From: Bombyx mori
Lineage: Eukaryota; Arthropoda; Insecta; Lepidoptera; Bombycidae
Direction: 5' to 3'
Length of the DNA: 64,000 nucleotides
Assembly (NCBI RefSeq): GCF_030269925.1
Contig: NC_085135.1
Location: 6,510,753-6,574,752, forward strand
A program made the position numbers and the translations under genes. How positions within the stretch are numbered: position 1 is the stretch's first letter; each line of letters begins with the position of its first letter. Under the pieces are notes generated by a model, which saw nothing but the letters and a program-made list of their open reading frames with translations, searched no databases and was not told the DNA's origin. Of the stretch, positions 19,251 through 28,515 are shown piece after piece.

Positions 19251-22200
19251 TTATTCTAGCGGTAGCGGATATAATTTTACAACTGGACGTTTAAGAAATC
19301 CAGATTTCGTTTTTACCAAAGCAACGCGTATAATGTTATCGGCACCCGGATACACCTCTTGTATAACGCCAAGTGGCCAGCGGAGCGGTGGAATGTCATC
19401 TTGATGAATAAGAACTACTGTCCCAACCTTCACGGGGTTATCTGATGTACACCACTTCTGTCTGACTTGCAACGTATGCAGGTACTCTAATCTCCATTTC
19501 CTCCAATAGGAATTAACCAAACTATCTAACAACGCTTTGCGATTAGTTAGACTCATCTGATTTGCGGACAATTCAGACGCGGGTAAATACTGCAAAGGAG
19601 TGGACATCAAAAAATGTGCGGGTGTGAGAATTTCGGGGTTGGGATCTGCGGATAAAAGACATAAAGGTCTGGAATTCATAAGACATTCTATTTGATTCAA
19701 CACAGTCAACATCTCTTCGCAAGTGAGAATTTGTGCGCCTATTACTCTATTTAAATGAGTTTTAACGGATTTAATGTTTGATTCCCATAAACCTCCAAAA
19801 TGTGGAGCCCGAGGTGGGATCATCTTCCAAATGATTCGGTATTTAGTTAATTCATCATTCCATGCGGATATAAAATTATTTGAAACTAGAAGTTTGTACA
19901 TTTCATCTAACTGAGCCTTTGCGCCAACAAAATTAGTGCCATTATCTGAATACATGAAAGAAACTGGACCTCGACGAGATATAAAACGTTTGAAAGCGGC
20001 AAGAAATGAGTCCGTTGACAAATCCGAGGCTAACTCAATATGTATAGCCTTTGTCGTTAAGCATACGAACAGGCAAATGTAAGCCTTTTGTGAATGATGA
20101 CCACGTTTGCGTACAAGCGTTATCTTAAATGGGCCCGCGTAATCTACTCCCGTGTGACAGAAAGCTTTGGCCTCCATTACACGGCTTGACGGAAGGTCAG
20201 CCATCATGGGAGTTGGGTGTGAAGGTGATACACGAAAACATGATTTACACATATGCACTCTTTTTCTTATAACGTTTCTAGCGGACAATATCCAAAAGCG
20301 TTGACGAATAATGGACATCAAAAGGTCCGGACCGGTGTGCAAGTTTGTATTATGAAAATAATCAACAATAATATTTATTATGTGATCGTGTTTTGGCAAT
20401 AAAGCGGGGTGTTGCTTTTCAAACGATAAATCAGAGTTCGAAAGTCTACCCTGAATACGTAAAATTCCATCTTCGTCAATAAATGGACTAAGTTTACGAA
20501 TATTTTTCGAAGGTAAATCTAATTTTCTAATGCTGGCAATATCATGACCAAAATATTTAGCTTGAAGAGCTCGAATAATAGCTTTCTCAGCAGTATTTAA
20601 ATCGAATGCGGTTACAAACTTGTTTCGCGGTAATTTTCTTATAAATCGAAGTACATAAACAACACAGCGAAGAAGTTTTGACCATGACGAAATTCTCAAC
20701 CCAAGTTGATATATTGGGGAATCTTCGACAACAGTTAAAGCGGTAAGTGTTACAGATTTTTTCATTTCAGGTATGTCACTTCCAGATTTACAAGGTACAA
20801 AAGGTTCAATAGGCCATTGTGAAATAGGATAGCAGGCCCAAGAAGGACCCTGCCACCAAAGCGAGTTATTAATAATTTGTGACGGTAAAAGACCTCGTGA
20901 CACACAATCGCTAGGATTTTCCTTACCATTAATATGAAAAAAGCGGTCAGGTGATAAATTCTCCTGAATTTGAGCGATGCGGTTTCCTACAAATATTGAC
21001 CATCTATGCGGGGAAGATTTAATCCAAGAAAGAGCAATTGTAGAATCTGAGAAAGCGTATATAGCGGTGATAGGATGTAAAGAATTATAAGCGTTATAAA
21101 TAAGTTTAACTAATTTTGACAAAACAAGAGCGGCACAAAGCTCAAGGCGAGCTAATGTAGTTATCTTAACCGGAGAAACCTTTGATTTTGAGCACAATAA
21201 TCTTAAAGTAATATCTCCTGTGGGATCTGTAATGTGTAAATAAACAACGCAACCGTAAGCGTTCAAGCTTGCATCACAAAATGCAACAATATTTACTTCA
21301 CAGTCTTTAAAAACTCCAATATGGCGCGGTATTGCGATAGTTGAAAGCAATGGAAGCTCTTTCACTAGTGAAGAGTAGCGGTAAATAATTGTATCTGGAG
21401 GTGTATCATCCCAGTCTATTTTAGAATTCCAGAGTTCCTTAATAAGCAATTTAGCGAACAGTATAACTGGAGCAACTAAACCAAGCACGTCGAACAAGCG
21501 TGCGACTAAAGATAATATTGTTCTTTTAGTGCACTTTTCATTAGTGTTTGAGCTCGTCATAAAAAATGAGTCATTAGCGGGAAGCCACGCAAGGCCTAAA
21601 ACTTTCATGGTATTATTAGCATCATCAGAGAAGCTTACAGAAGAGCGGTGCGTTTCTGGAAGGCTATTAAGAAAGGCAGTGGAGTTACTTGCCCATTTTG
21701 TTAAATTAAAACCTCCTGATTTAAAGAGTGAAATTAGTTGTTTCGATAGTTTGATAGCTGAAATATCTTCGTGTAGGGATGTGACGAGATCATCCATATA
21801 TAATTGAGACTCAGCTACACTAGCGGCTTCCGGATAACGATAACATTCTTCTGATGCTAATTGACGTATAGTACGCATTGCTAAATAAGGTGATGACTTT
21901 AAACCAAAGGGCAGACAGTTAAAAGCGAAAATGCGAAGTTTATCATTTTTAAAGCGGTACAATATTTTTAAATATTTATGGTGGTCTGTGGTCACCCTAA
22001 TGCGTAAGTACATTTGTTCCACATCAGCGCACAGTGCCACAGGGAACAAACGAAAGCGTAGTAAAAGCAAAAATAAGTCTGCCTGTAAATTTGGACCAGT
22101 ATGCAAGACGTCATTAAGTGACAGTCCACTAGATGTTTTAGCACTAGCATCAAGAACTACACGTAGTTTAGTGGTAGTCTTGCTTGGGCGGATAACTGCA

Positions 22201-22652
22201 TGGTGCGGTATATAATAACCGTTATCGGTTTCCTTAGCGGTGTCGTTAATTTCAGTTAAATAACCTTTACTAATGTAATCCTGTATAACGATATCGTAAT
22301 CATCGCGGAGTGAGGGTAATTGAACAAACTTACGTTCGAGCGAAAGAAAACGGCGGTGAGCAACAGTATAAGACTTGCCCAGGTCGGCGGGATTTCTACT
22401 AAATGGTAACTCAACCGTATATCGGCCATCATTATCGCGGGTAATTGTAGAAATATATTTGTTTTCACACTCGGCTTCCTCAGGGCTAAGATGACGCTCA
22501 TGAGGAATCTCCTCTAATTCCCAAAATTTATGTAAAAATGACTCAAGGTCTTTATGCGTTATAGATGAAAAAGTTTTATTTAAAGTGAATGCAGAATGAA
22601 TTTTAGTATTTTCGAAAGCGGGTGGATTATCAATATAAACTGTACTAGATAG
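19251..22652 (-). CDS. pol: BEL/Pao pol: reverse transcriptase, RNase H, integrase (after in-frame TGA)
   Basis: The frame is open from the codon after TGA (22653-22655) to 19251 and is the same frame as gag-protease; no ATG start is evident, so it is expected to be made as a fusion. Order of domains: reverse transcriptase with HHAVIRPSK, LPFGLKSSPYLAMR and catalytic YMDD (about 285 codons in); RNase H with FCDASLNAYG; integrase with the HHCC zinc region (NLHTGP, CKSCF), then DYAGPF, SDNGTNF and APHFGGLWES, which carry the D, D and E. The family role is DNA synthesis in particles and chromosomal insertion. All key residues are present. Confidence 0.9.
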   Translation of the reverse strand, partial: LSSTVYIDNPPAFENTKIHSAFTLNKTFSSITHKDLESFLHKFWELEEIPHERHLSPEEAECENKYISTITRDNDGRYTVELPFSRNPADLGKSYTVAHRRFLSLERKFVQLPSLRDDYDIVIQDYISKGYLTEINDTAKETDNGYYIPHHAVIRPSKTTTKLRVVLDASAKTSSGLSLNDVLHTGPNLQADLFLLLLRFRLFPVALCADVEQMYLRIRVTTDHHKYLKILYRFKNDKLRIFAFNCLPFGLKSSPYLAMRTIRQLASEECYRYPEAASVAESQLYMDDLVTSLHEDISAIKLSKQLISLFKSGGFNLTKWASNSTAFLNSLPETHRSSVSFSDDANNTMKVLGLAWLPANDSFFMTSSNTNEKCTKRTILSLVARLFDVLGLVAPVILFAKLLIKELWNSKIDWDDTPPDTIIYRYSSLVKELPLLSTIAIPRHIGVFKDCEVNIVAFCDASLNAYGCVVYLHITDPTGDITLRLLCSKSKVSPVKITTLARLELCAALVLSKLVKLIYNAYNSLHPITAIYAFSDSTIALSWIKSSPHRWSIFVGNRIAQIQENLSPDRFFHINGKENPSDCVSRGLLPSQIINNSLWWQGPSWACYPISQWPIEPFVPCKSGSDIPEMKKSVTLTALTVVEDSPIYQLGLRISSWSKLLRCVVYVLRFIRKLPRNKFVTAFDLNTAEKAIIRALQAKYFGHDIASIRKLDLPSKNIRKLSPFIDEDGILRIQGRLSNSDLSFEKQHPALLPKHDHIINIIVDYFHNTNLHTGPDLLMSIIRQRFWILSARNVIRKRVHMCKSCFRVSPSHPTPMMADLPSSRVMEAKAFCHTGVDYAGPFKITLVRKRGHHSQKAYICLFVCLTTKAIHIELASDLSTDSFLAAFKRFISRRGPVSFMYSDNGTNFVGAKAQLDEMYKLLVSNNFISAWNDELTKYRIIWKMIPPRAPHFGGLWESNIKSVKTHLNRVIGAQILTCEEMLTVLNQIECLMNSRPLCLLSADPNPEILTPAHFLMSTPLQYLPASELSANQMSLTNRKALLDSLVNSYWRKWRLEYLHTLQVRQKWCTSDNPVKVGTVVLIHQDDIPPLRWPLGVIQEVYPGADNIIRVALVKTKSGFLKRPVVKLYPLPLE

Positions 22653-22655
22653 TCA
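22647..22655 (-). promoter_or_regulatory. Candidate stop-codon readthrough site TGA CTA TCT
   Basis: A single TGA separates protease from reverse transcriptase in one continuous frame and is followed by CTA. UGA-CUA is an established leaky stop context in animal and viral mRNAs. Because the LTRs look identical, a recent disabling mutation is the alternative. Confidence 0.5.
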
Positions 22656-24734
22656 CAAAGAGGTATTATTATCATTTATAACAGAAAAATTATCATGTTG
22701 CGGTTTCATAATGCCGGTGTAACTCACTTCAGGTACGTCACCCATAAGAACATAACCGAAGGTTGTTTCTACGGCAGGTGGCGCTAGTGAGCCAGTATCT
22801 ATACGATTACCTAAGTATATATATGGAAATAACTGAGCACCTAACACCATATCAATCACACCTGGAACGTTCCAATTTGAATCGGCAAGCGGTAAATTAC
22901 GTATATGATTCATATTTGAGGAATTTATAAAATAAGCGGGTAATTTATCTGTAATACAGTCTACTACTAAAGCGTGAATATAATATTTATTAGGAGAAAA
23001 TCTAGATTCAATATTTAAATAAACATATCCGTGAATCGGGCGAGCGGTTAATCCAATACCTCTAATATAAGAATTATTTAAAGGTATAATCGGTAATTTA
23101 AGTAATTTACAACAATTGACAGTTATTAAATTATTTTGGGAACCATTATCTATTAAAGATCTAACTATTTTACGTTCCCCTTTATTCGAGTGAGCGTATA
23201 TTTGAGCGGTTGATAATAAAATATTACTATTCGATTTTATTTCCGAACTGTGAGTCAACGTGGTAGCGGTCGTATTATTTTGTTGTTGTATCGTTCTGTT
23301 AGAGTGTAAACAAGTATTCGAAGCGGCATCATGATGATCGTAACTCTGAACAACAGGTTGAGATTGAACCTGGGACCGACCGTAATCGGGCCGCGCGGCA
23401 TCACTCGGAATTCCATGTACCTGCGACCGACTGACCTGCCTGTCCATATCAGCGTAGTCATTCGATGGACTGGGTACGCTTTTACTTTTTCGATTCGCCC
23501 GTTTATTACCAAAACACAACAAAGTATGATGATATTTCTTACAATTATTGCATGTTAACTTTGATTGACATGCTTTTAATGTATGCGATAAGCTTAAACA
23601 ATTGATGCAACCCTTGTGCGATTTAATAAAATCATAACGTGCTTGCGGTGAAATCATATTTTTAAACTCATTACAACGATATAACTGCGTGTGGTGCGAG
23701 CTCGAGCAAAGATCGCACGTAGATAACGAAACCGGTTTGTTAACCCTTTCAGTGCGGACTGGGTCATTATAACTACTAGAAATAAACGATTTGTGATTTT
23801 TAGATTTCTCTATGTTACACTTCGGTGCAGAGCGTTCTAATATTTTTATCTGATCCTGTATGAATTTAATAAACATTTCAGTTGTGGGTATTTCAATACC
23901 ACGAACCGATGCTTCAAACGAATGTAAAGTTTGAGGATCCAACCTTCTCAGTGAGCATTGTAATAAAATAAAATCAGTCAAATCAAGTAAATTTAATTGT
24001 TTTAAAGCGGCAATCGAAGATGAAATTTTTTCAATATACATATTTAAACTATTTGCGGTAGGTGAACAATTTTTTAAATCTAATATATTATTCAGATAAT
24101 GACATCCTAAAGCTCGTTTATCCTGATATTTACTAATTAGATTCGACCAAATAATATTATAAGTTTCACCTGTGGGTATTATACCAGCGGTTAACTTTAA
24201 TGCACTATGTGTTAATTTGCCCATTAAATACTGCACACGTTGCGCATCAGACAGTTGCGGGTTATCGTGAATGTTAGCTTTAAAAGCCTGGTAAAATGTT
24301 TCCCATCCTTCAAGAGAGCGTCCGTCAAAGGAAGGAAGTGAAATTGTTGGCAATGTTACATTTATGGCGGCGGTAGTTCTCATTACATTTGACGAATTAC
24401 CAATTGTAATTTTGTTACGAGCGCGTCTTACGTAATTATATAACGTGTCAAAAGACGATAAAGCTGCGTATTCAGGCTCAACTTCGGGGTTTTGCTTTAA
24501 ATTTAAATCATTGATATCATCCAAATTGCTTTCAAATCTAACACGCATGTCATCAATCGATTCTGATTCGGCAAGAAAAGTTTCGATTAATTCCGAATCA
24601 AACTCCGAAATATTTTTTGATTTATTATATAAATCATTAATTTGTGCAAATACTAAATTATTCTTCGCGATAAGTTTCTTTAGTTGTCTATTTTCCATAA
24701 TGAAGTTATGAAATAACTGACTAAAAAATAACAC
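22653..24734 (-). CDS. gag: BEL/Pao gag and protease
   Basis: 693 codons from the ATG at 24732-24734 is one reading; an ATG (MENRQLKKL) 12 codons in is a likely alternative because the first codons precede it in AT-rich leader. The N-terminal region folds the particle (gag). Two knuckles, CINCLSLSHTLKAC and CNNCKKYHHTLLC, lie at about residues 376-406. The retroviral-type protease has LIDNGSQNNLITV at about residue 525, where D-N-G replaces the more usual D-S/T-G. The frame ends at TGA (22653-22655), and the following codon CTA and all of pol stay in frame. Readthrough would make the gag-pol polyprotein. Confidence 0.88.
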   Translation of the reverse strand: MLFFSQLFHNFIMENRQLKKLIAKNNLVFAQINDLYNKSKNISEFDSELIETFLAESESIDDMRVRFESNLDDINDLNLKQNPEVEPEYAALSSFDTLYNYVRRARNKITIGNSSNVMRTTAAINVTLPTISLPSFDGRSLEGWETFYQAFKANIHDNPQLSDAQRVQYLMGKLTHSALKLTAGIIPTGETYNIIWSNLISKYQDKRALGCHYLNNILDLKNCSPTANSLNMYIEKISSSIAALKQLNLLDLTDFILLQCSLRRLDPQTLHSFEASVRGIEIPTTEMFIKFIQDQIKILERSAPKCNIEKSKNHKSFISSSYNDPVRTERVNKPVSLSTCDLCSSSHHTQLYRCNEFKNMISPQARYDFIKSHKGCINCLSLSHTLKACQSKLTCNNCKKYHHTLLCFGNKRANRKSKSVPSPSNDYADMDRQVSRSQVHGIPSDAARPDYGRSQVQSQPVVQSYDHHDAASNTCLHSNRTIQQQNNTTATTLTHSSEIKSNSNILLSTAQIYAHSNKGERKIVRSLIDNGSQNNLITVNCCKLLKLPIIPLNNSYIRGIGLTARPIHGYVYLNIESRFSPNKYYIHALVVDCITDKLPAYFINSSNMNHIRNLPLADSNWNVPGVIDMVLGAQLFPYIYLGNRIDTGSLAPPAVETTFGYVLMGDVPEVSYTGIMKPQHDNFSVINDNNTSL

Positions 24735-24923
24735 TAAATGAACTACGTTAATAAATATAATTCAATATGCGGTTACGAGTTATTATTAATAGCGATGAAT
24801 ATAATTAACTTTTACATACAATACAATACAGTAACAAAATGGCGAATGGGGGTAATCATAAATTAATTCTAATTTTAATTAAAATTTAAGCTGGATCTAA
24901 TCCAGGCTCGCAGGACCAAACTA

Positions 24924-25460
24924 TGGGGTAGCAAGGGGGCGTGTAAATAGCCCTCCTGCGGCGGGAGCATATAAAGCGGGGTTGTAGAAAGGCGTGTAAA
25001 TAGCCGTCCTAAGCGGTATGTGACAAATGTTTGTCACTTATAATTAGCGGAGCGGTAAAACTATATAGCGGTAAACAAAAGCTAGTAATCAAACTAAAGA
25101 TATAAATTAAATACACATAAGCGAGCGGGCGGGCGAATGATTACACGGAAGCAGCAATAAAATGGCAATAAATTAAAAGAACTTGCACTCACCTGTAGAC
25201 CTTGCCAGTGACTGATGTGCGGGCGTCGGCGATGGATGCACGCGGGCGGCGGGAGGGGGTGACGAAGCTCACGTAGCTTTTCATAAGCACAAGCACCACA
25301 CAATATACAAGTGCCGCCATCTAGGCAGCTAGCGGTAAAGCGTGATCGATCGGGTAGAACCCCGCTTTGGATAGTCGCGGTAATTAGTTACTGACAAACT
25401 CCAAAGGTGGCGCCATCCCAATAATTCATTAGCATCCCATTACTAATCCGCGCGTGACCA
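24924..25460 (-). repeat. 5' LTR of the BEL/Pao element (537 bp)
   Basis: It is upstream of gag on the coding strand and the same length as the 3' LTR. It presumably holds the promoter. The 5-bp duplication ACTCC follows at 25461. Confidence 0.95.
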
Positions 25461-25906
25461 ACTCCTATGAGATAAATAACTACTATAGACTAGGAAAGAA
25501 GCATGATGAGGAAAAAGTGAGACCAATACTCATATCTTTTACGTAATTTCTAAAGAAACTAGAAATATTTAAAAATAAGATGAAAATGCCGAAACATGCT
25601 TATATCACAGAAGATTTTTCAAAAGAAACAATAGAATTACGCAAAAACTTACAAGAACAACTCAAACAAGAAAAACAAAATGGAAAAGACGCATTCATTC
25701 GAAACAATAAAATAATTTTAAGAGATACGTCGGATGTCGAAAAAAGAAAGCGAGAAACCTCGACATCACCTAATATCATGCATACACCTACACACACCAA
25801 AAACTCGGAACATATTATTGCACCACCAAAATTACACAAAACCAATGCATTCGAATATATGAGGGCAAGATCATCCTCTTTCAATGAAAAACAATTTAAA
25901 TCATAG
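25461..25906 (+). pseudogene. RTE ORF1 remainder
   Basis: After the insertion, the frame resumes with SYEINNYYRLGKK, is stopped by TAA near 25548, and continues in frame as FLKKLEIFKNK and MKMPKHAYITEDF, up to TAG at 25904-25906. Reading can again be followed in frame past this stop toward the endonuclease. The segment is basic and lysine-rich. With 18208-18534 it makes one decayed ORF1-like gene. Confidence 0.7.
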
Positions 25907-26097
25907 GAATTAACAGACACCGGTAACGAAATCGCAACTAGAATAGAAAAACCATCCAATACATATAATGAAAACCCCAGTACGGCTGGTCACCGCGGGG
26001 TTACCGACCACTACCCCCAAGATCTCGAAAATTTCGACTCTAATCCAAATCCAACTAAAAACCAGACGTTAAATGAAGCAAATACAAAGGATAGAAA

Positions 26098-27410
26098 ACA
26101 TAGAATATATATAGCAACACTAAATACTAGATCATTAAAATCGAAGGAAAAATTATTAGAACTGGAACAAGCTTTGAATCACATCAATTGGGATATCCTC
26201 GGCATAAGTGATGTCAGACGGTCGGCTGAAAAAATTGAAGAACATGATGAATACATATTATACATATTACAAAAATGAATAACCAGGAATATATGGCGTG
26301 GGATTCTTGGTTAAGAAATATCTTAAAAACAATATAATAGAGTTTAAAGGAGTGTCAAATAGAATAGCAATTTTAAATATCACTCTTCCTGGCTACAAAA
26401 ATCCGACTTCAATTGTTCAGATATACGCTCCTACAGAAACAGCAAAGAAAGAGACTAAAAACGAATTCTACAAAAGCTTAAATGAAATAATGGAGAATTT
26501 ATACAAAACCATTATTGTAATGGGAGATTTTAATAGCCAAATTGGTCAGAGGAGAAAAAACGAAGATAAAATAATAGGACCCTACACAATAGGCAAACGA
26601 AATGATAATGGACAAAGGTTGATAAACTACGCGGCAGAGAATAACTTAACTGTAATGAATAGTTTCTATAAAAGAAATCTTCTAAGAAAATGGACATGGC
26701 AATCTCCTGATGGCATAACAAGAAACGAAATTGACTTTATTACAACAAATAAACCGAAACTTTTCTTAAACGTGGAAGTTCTCAACAGATTTAATTTTAA
26801 CACAGATCACAGATTACTACGAGGCCACCTTCATATGTTTCAACCAAAAAACCAAAGAAAATTTATAAAAAATAGAAAGCTGCCAATCATACTACCAGTA
26901 CCAAATCATATATTAAAATCTTTAGAAATAAAGCTACGACCAATTAAAGAACTGAAAACGACACAAGAAAAATATAATACTCTGGAAAACGTATTAAAAG
27001 AAATCAACAAACAGCTAGAAAGAGAAAACACACCAAAAGATAGATTAGGACCAATAGCAAGGGACCTAATAAGAAAGAGGAGCCTTCTATTTAGTAATAG
27101 ACAGAACAACAAGCAAGAGATAACAAAAATTAGTAAAAATATAAACTTAGAAATACGAAAGCACAAACAAAAATTAAGAACAGAGACATTACAACTTCAT
27201 ATAGATAAATCAGGTGGGCTCAAGAAGGCATGGAAAGAACTCCAAGAATATACAACTTGGATAAATAACGTAACACACCACAAGACAAAAAAACATAAAT
27301 CGAAAAGAAGTGACATACTCCAAACCGCGACCGATTTCTATCGAGAGTTCTACGATGACCAATCAATAACACCTACTTTAAGCAAAGAAGAAGAAAAAAA
27401 TTCAGAATGA
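26098..27410 (+). pseudogene. RTE endonuclease domain and linker
   Basis: The domain begins near 26098 with YIATLNTRSLKSKEKLLELE and WDILGISDVRR, meets a stop near 26277, then continues from about 26290 in another frame (GVGFLVKKYL). Landmarks are VQIYAPTE, IVMGDFNSQIG and NTDHRLLRGHL, the apurinic-like endonuclease signatures of RTE. The lysine-rich linker ends at TGA (27408-27410). The longest open part is 26298-27410. Element E in this window is the best guide for comparison. Confidence 0.82.
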
Positions 27411-27845
27411 AGCGCTTGCTTTACAAGGAGTCCATAATAAGTACATCCGTCTATTGAAAAACATATACGAAAACATGAAAGCAAGAATACGGACAGAAAA
27501 GCTAGGAGAACACTTTCACATCAAAAAAGGAGTTAGACAGGGAGACCCCCTTTCACCCAAACTTTTCTCTGCAACCCTAAAACATGTGTTTCGTCAGCTC
27601 GAATGGGACGATTACGGTATTAATATTAATGGAGTGTTACTAAATCATCTGAGATTTGCCGACGACCTCATACTTATAAGCGAAAATCCAGAAACTTTAC
27701 AAAAAATGATTGAGCAACTTGTATGTGAAAGTGAAAAAGTTGGACTATCATTGAACACAAACAAAACAAAGCTGATGACAAACTACAAAAAAGTCCCTAT
27801 CAAACCTTACAACACAGCTAAATTAGAATATGTAAATGAGTATAC
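27411..27845 (+). pseudogene. RTE reverse transcriptase palm fragment after internal deletion
   Basis: It starts at the equivalent of LEQQGVHKKYIRILKNIY in element E and includes RGVRQGDPLSPKLFS-type, LRFADDLILIS (catalytic) and NTNKTKLM. Some 160 residues of the fingers present in element E are missing between the linker and this point. It is cut off at TYN (27846), where a minus-strand Jockey fragment begins. Confidence 0.82.
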
Positions 27846-28341
27846 ATACAACCGAGGCCGCAACGGTCGGCACAGGAGTTTTCCTCGCGAGTATCGGGGA
27901 CACGGGAGCGGCGGGTGCGACGGAGGCCGCGGGCGAGTTCGCGGCGTGATTGGTCTTAAATTCTAAAAATTCCGACGATAACGACGGGTACCTCAGGCGG
28001 AGGAATTCCGCAAACAGGTCGATCGTGGACTCCATTATCACGTGCCCAGGGGGGGCTACCCCGGGACTTTAAGCACACTCGCCTTACGGCGAGGCCCCAA
28101 AATTATAATAATCGCAATTAATTACAGCACACAGTCGTCTGCTTGAAAACGAGCCACTAAGTTACCGAACGAATTCTAGGAATTTAGGGGTCCGCCCGCT
28201 CACAGACGGCGATGCGACGCAATTAACACAGGTAGTCACTTCCGAGAAAGCACTTAGACGCCAGATGTGCTCCGAACCGAGGTCAGGCGATCGAACGGTC
28301 GATGGGCACGTCAGCGCGCGGCGGGTGCGTGAATCGGAATG
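27846..28341 (-). mobile_element. 3'-truncated 5' end of a Jockey element related to family A
   Basis: Read on the minus strand, it begins CATTCCGATTCACGCAC at about 28341, close to the family A start. It has a GC-rich 5' UTR, then an ORF1 start at 28036 or 28041 (MESTIDLFAEFLRLRYP, compare MDAVFAEFLRLRHP in family A) and runs about 60 codons to 27846. Everything downstream is missing. This is the reverse of normal LINE truncation. Confidence 0.8.
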
Positions 28342-28515
28342 ATGCCACGACTCTGTCCACGTACTGCCATTTTATACTGTGGCGTTACGGAGTCTACCCT
28401 TCGTTTTGTGATATTTATCAAAACAACATTTCATCATTTCAAATAATAATCAAAACCACCGTCTTAATATTACTAAAAGTCGTTATCCACGACAACTAAA
28501 AGTCGTTATCCACGA
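28342..28515 (-). repeat. Partial copy G2 of the LTR-like repeat
   Basis: It matches 15886-16056, including the TATA box region and the doubled 23-bp motif (28470-28514). It is cut at 28342 by the Jockey 5' fragment. Confidence 0.7.

Larger units (their letters stand above)
18535..25460 (-). mobile_element. Complete BEL/Pao LTR retrotransposon with apparently identical LTRs
   Basis: 6,926 bp in minus orientation: 5' LTR 24924-25460, candidate primer site about 24899-24918 (complement of a tRNA 3' end finishing GGACCA), gag-protease frame 22653-24734, pol frame 19251-22652, purine-rich tract next to 19072, and 3' LTR 18535-19071. LTRs begin TG and end CA on the coding strand. The 5-bp target duplication is ACTCC (18530-18534 and 25461-25465). 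I find no difference between the LTRs by eye, which points to recent insertion. One TGA separates the two frames. I see no env-like gene. Confidence 0.93.
18100..27845 (+). mobile_element. RTE-clade LINE D, split by a BEL/Pao element and internally deleted
   Basis: Coding pieces in order on the plus strand: ORF1 N-terminus (18208-18534), BEL/Pao insertion (18535-25460), ORF1 remainder (25461-25906), endonuclease (about 26098-27410) and the palm part of the reverse transcriptase (27411-27845). The fingers region between the last two is missing, as alignment with RTE element E (44637-47033) shows. The 3' end is cut off by a Jockey 5' fragment at 27846. The left boundary is approximate. Confidence 0.78.

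Noticed and set aside
22256..22501. 81-codon minus ORF between gag and pol of the BEL/Pao element
   Set aside because: The correct frame across this stretch is open and encodes the N-terminal pol region; this ORF is out of frame.
18705..25303. 69-codon ORFs at 18705-18914 and 25094-25303
   Set aside because: Both are inside the BEL/Pao LTRs, identical because the LTRs are.
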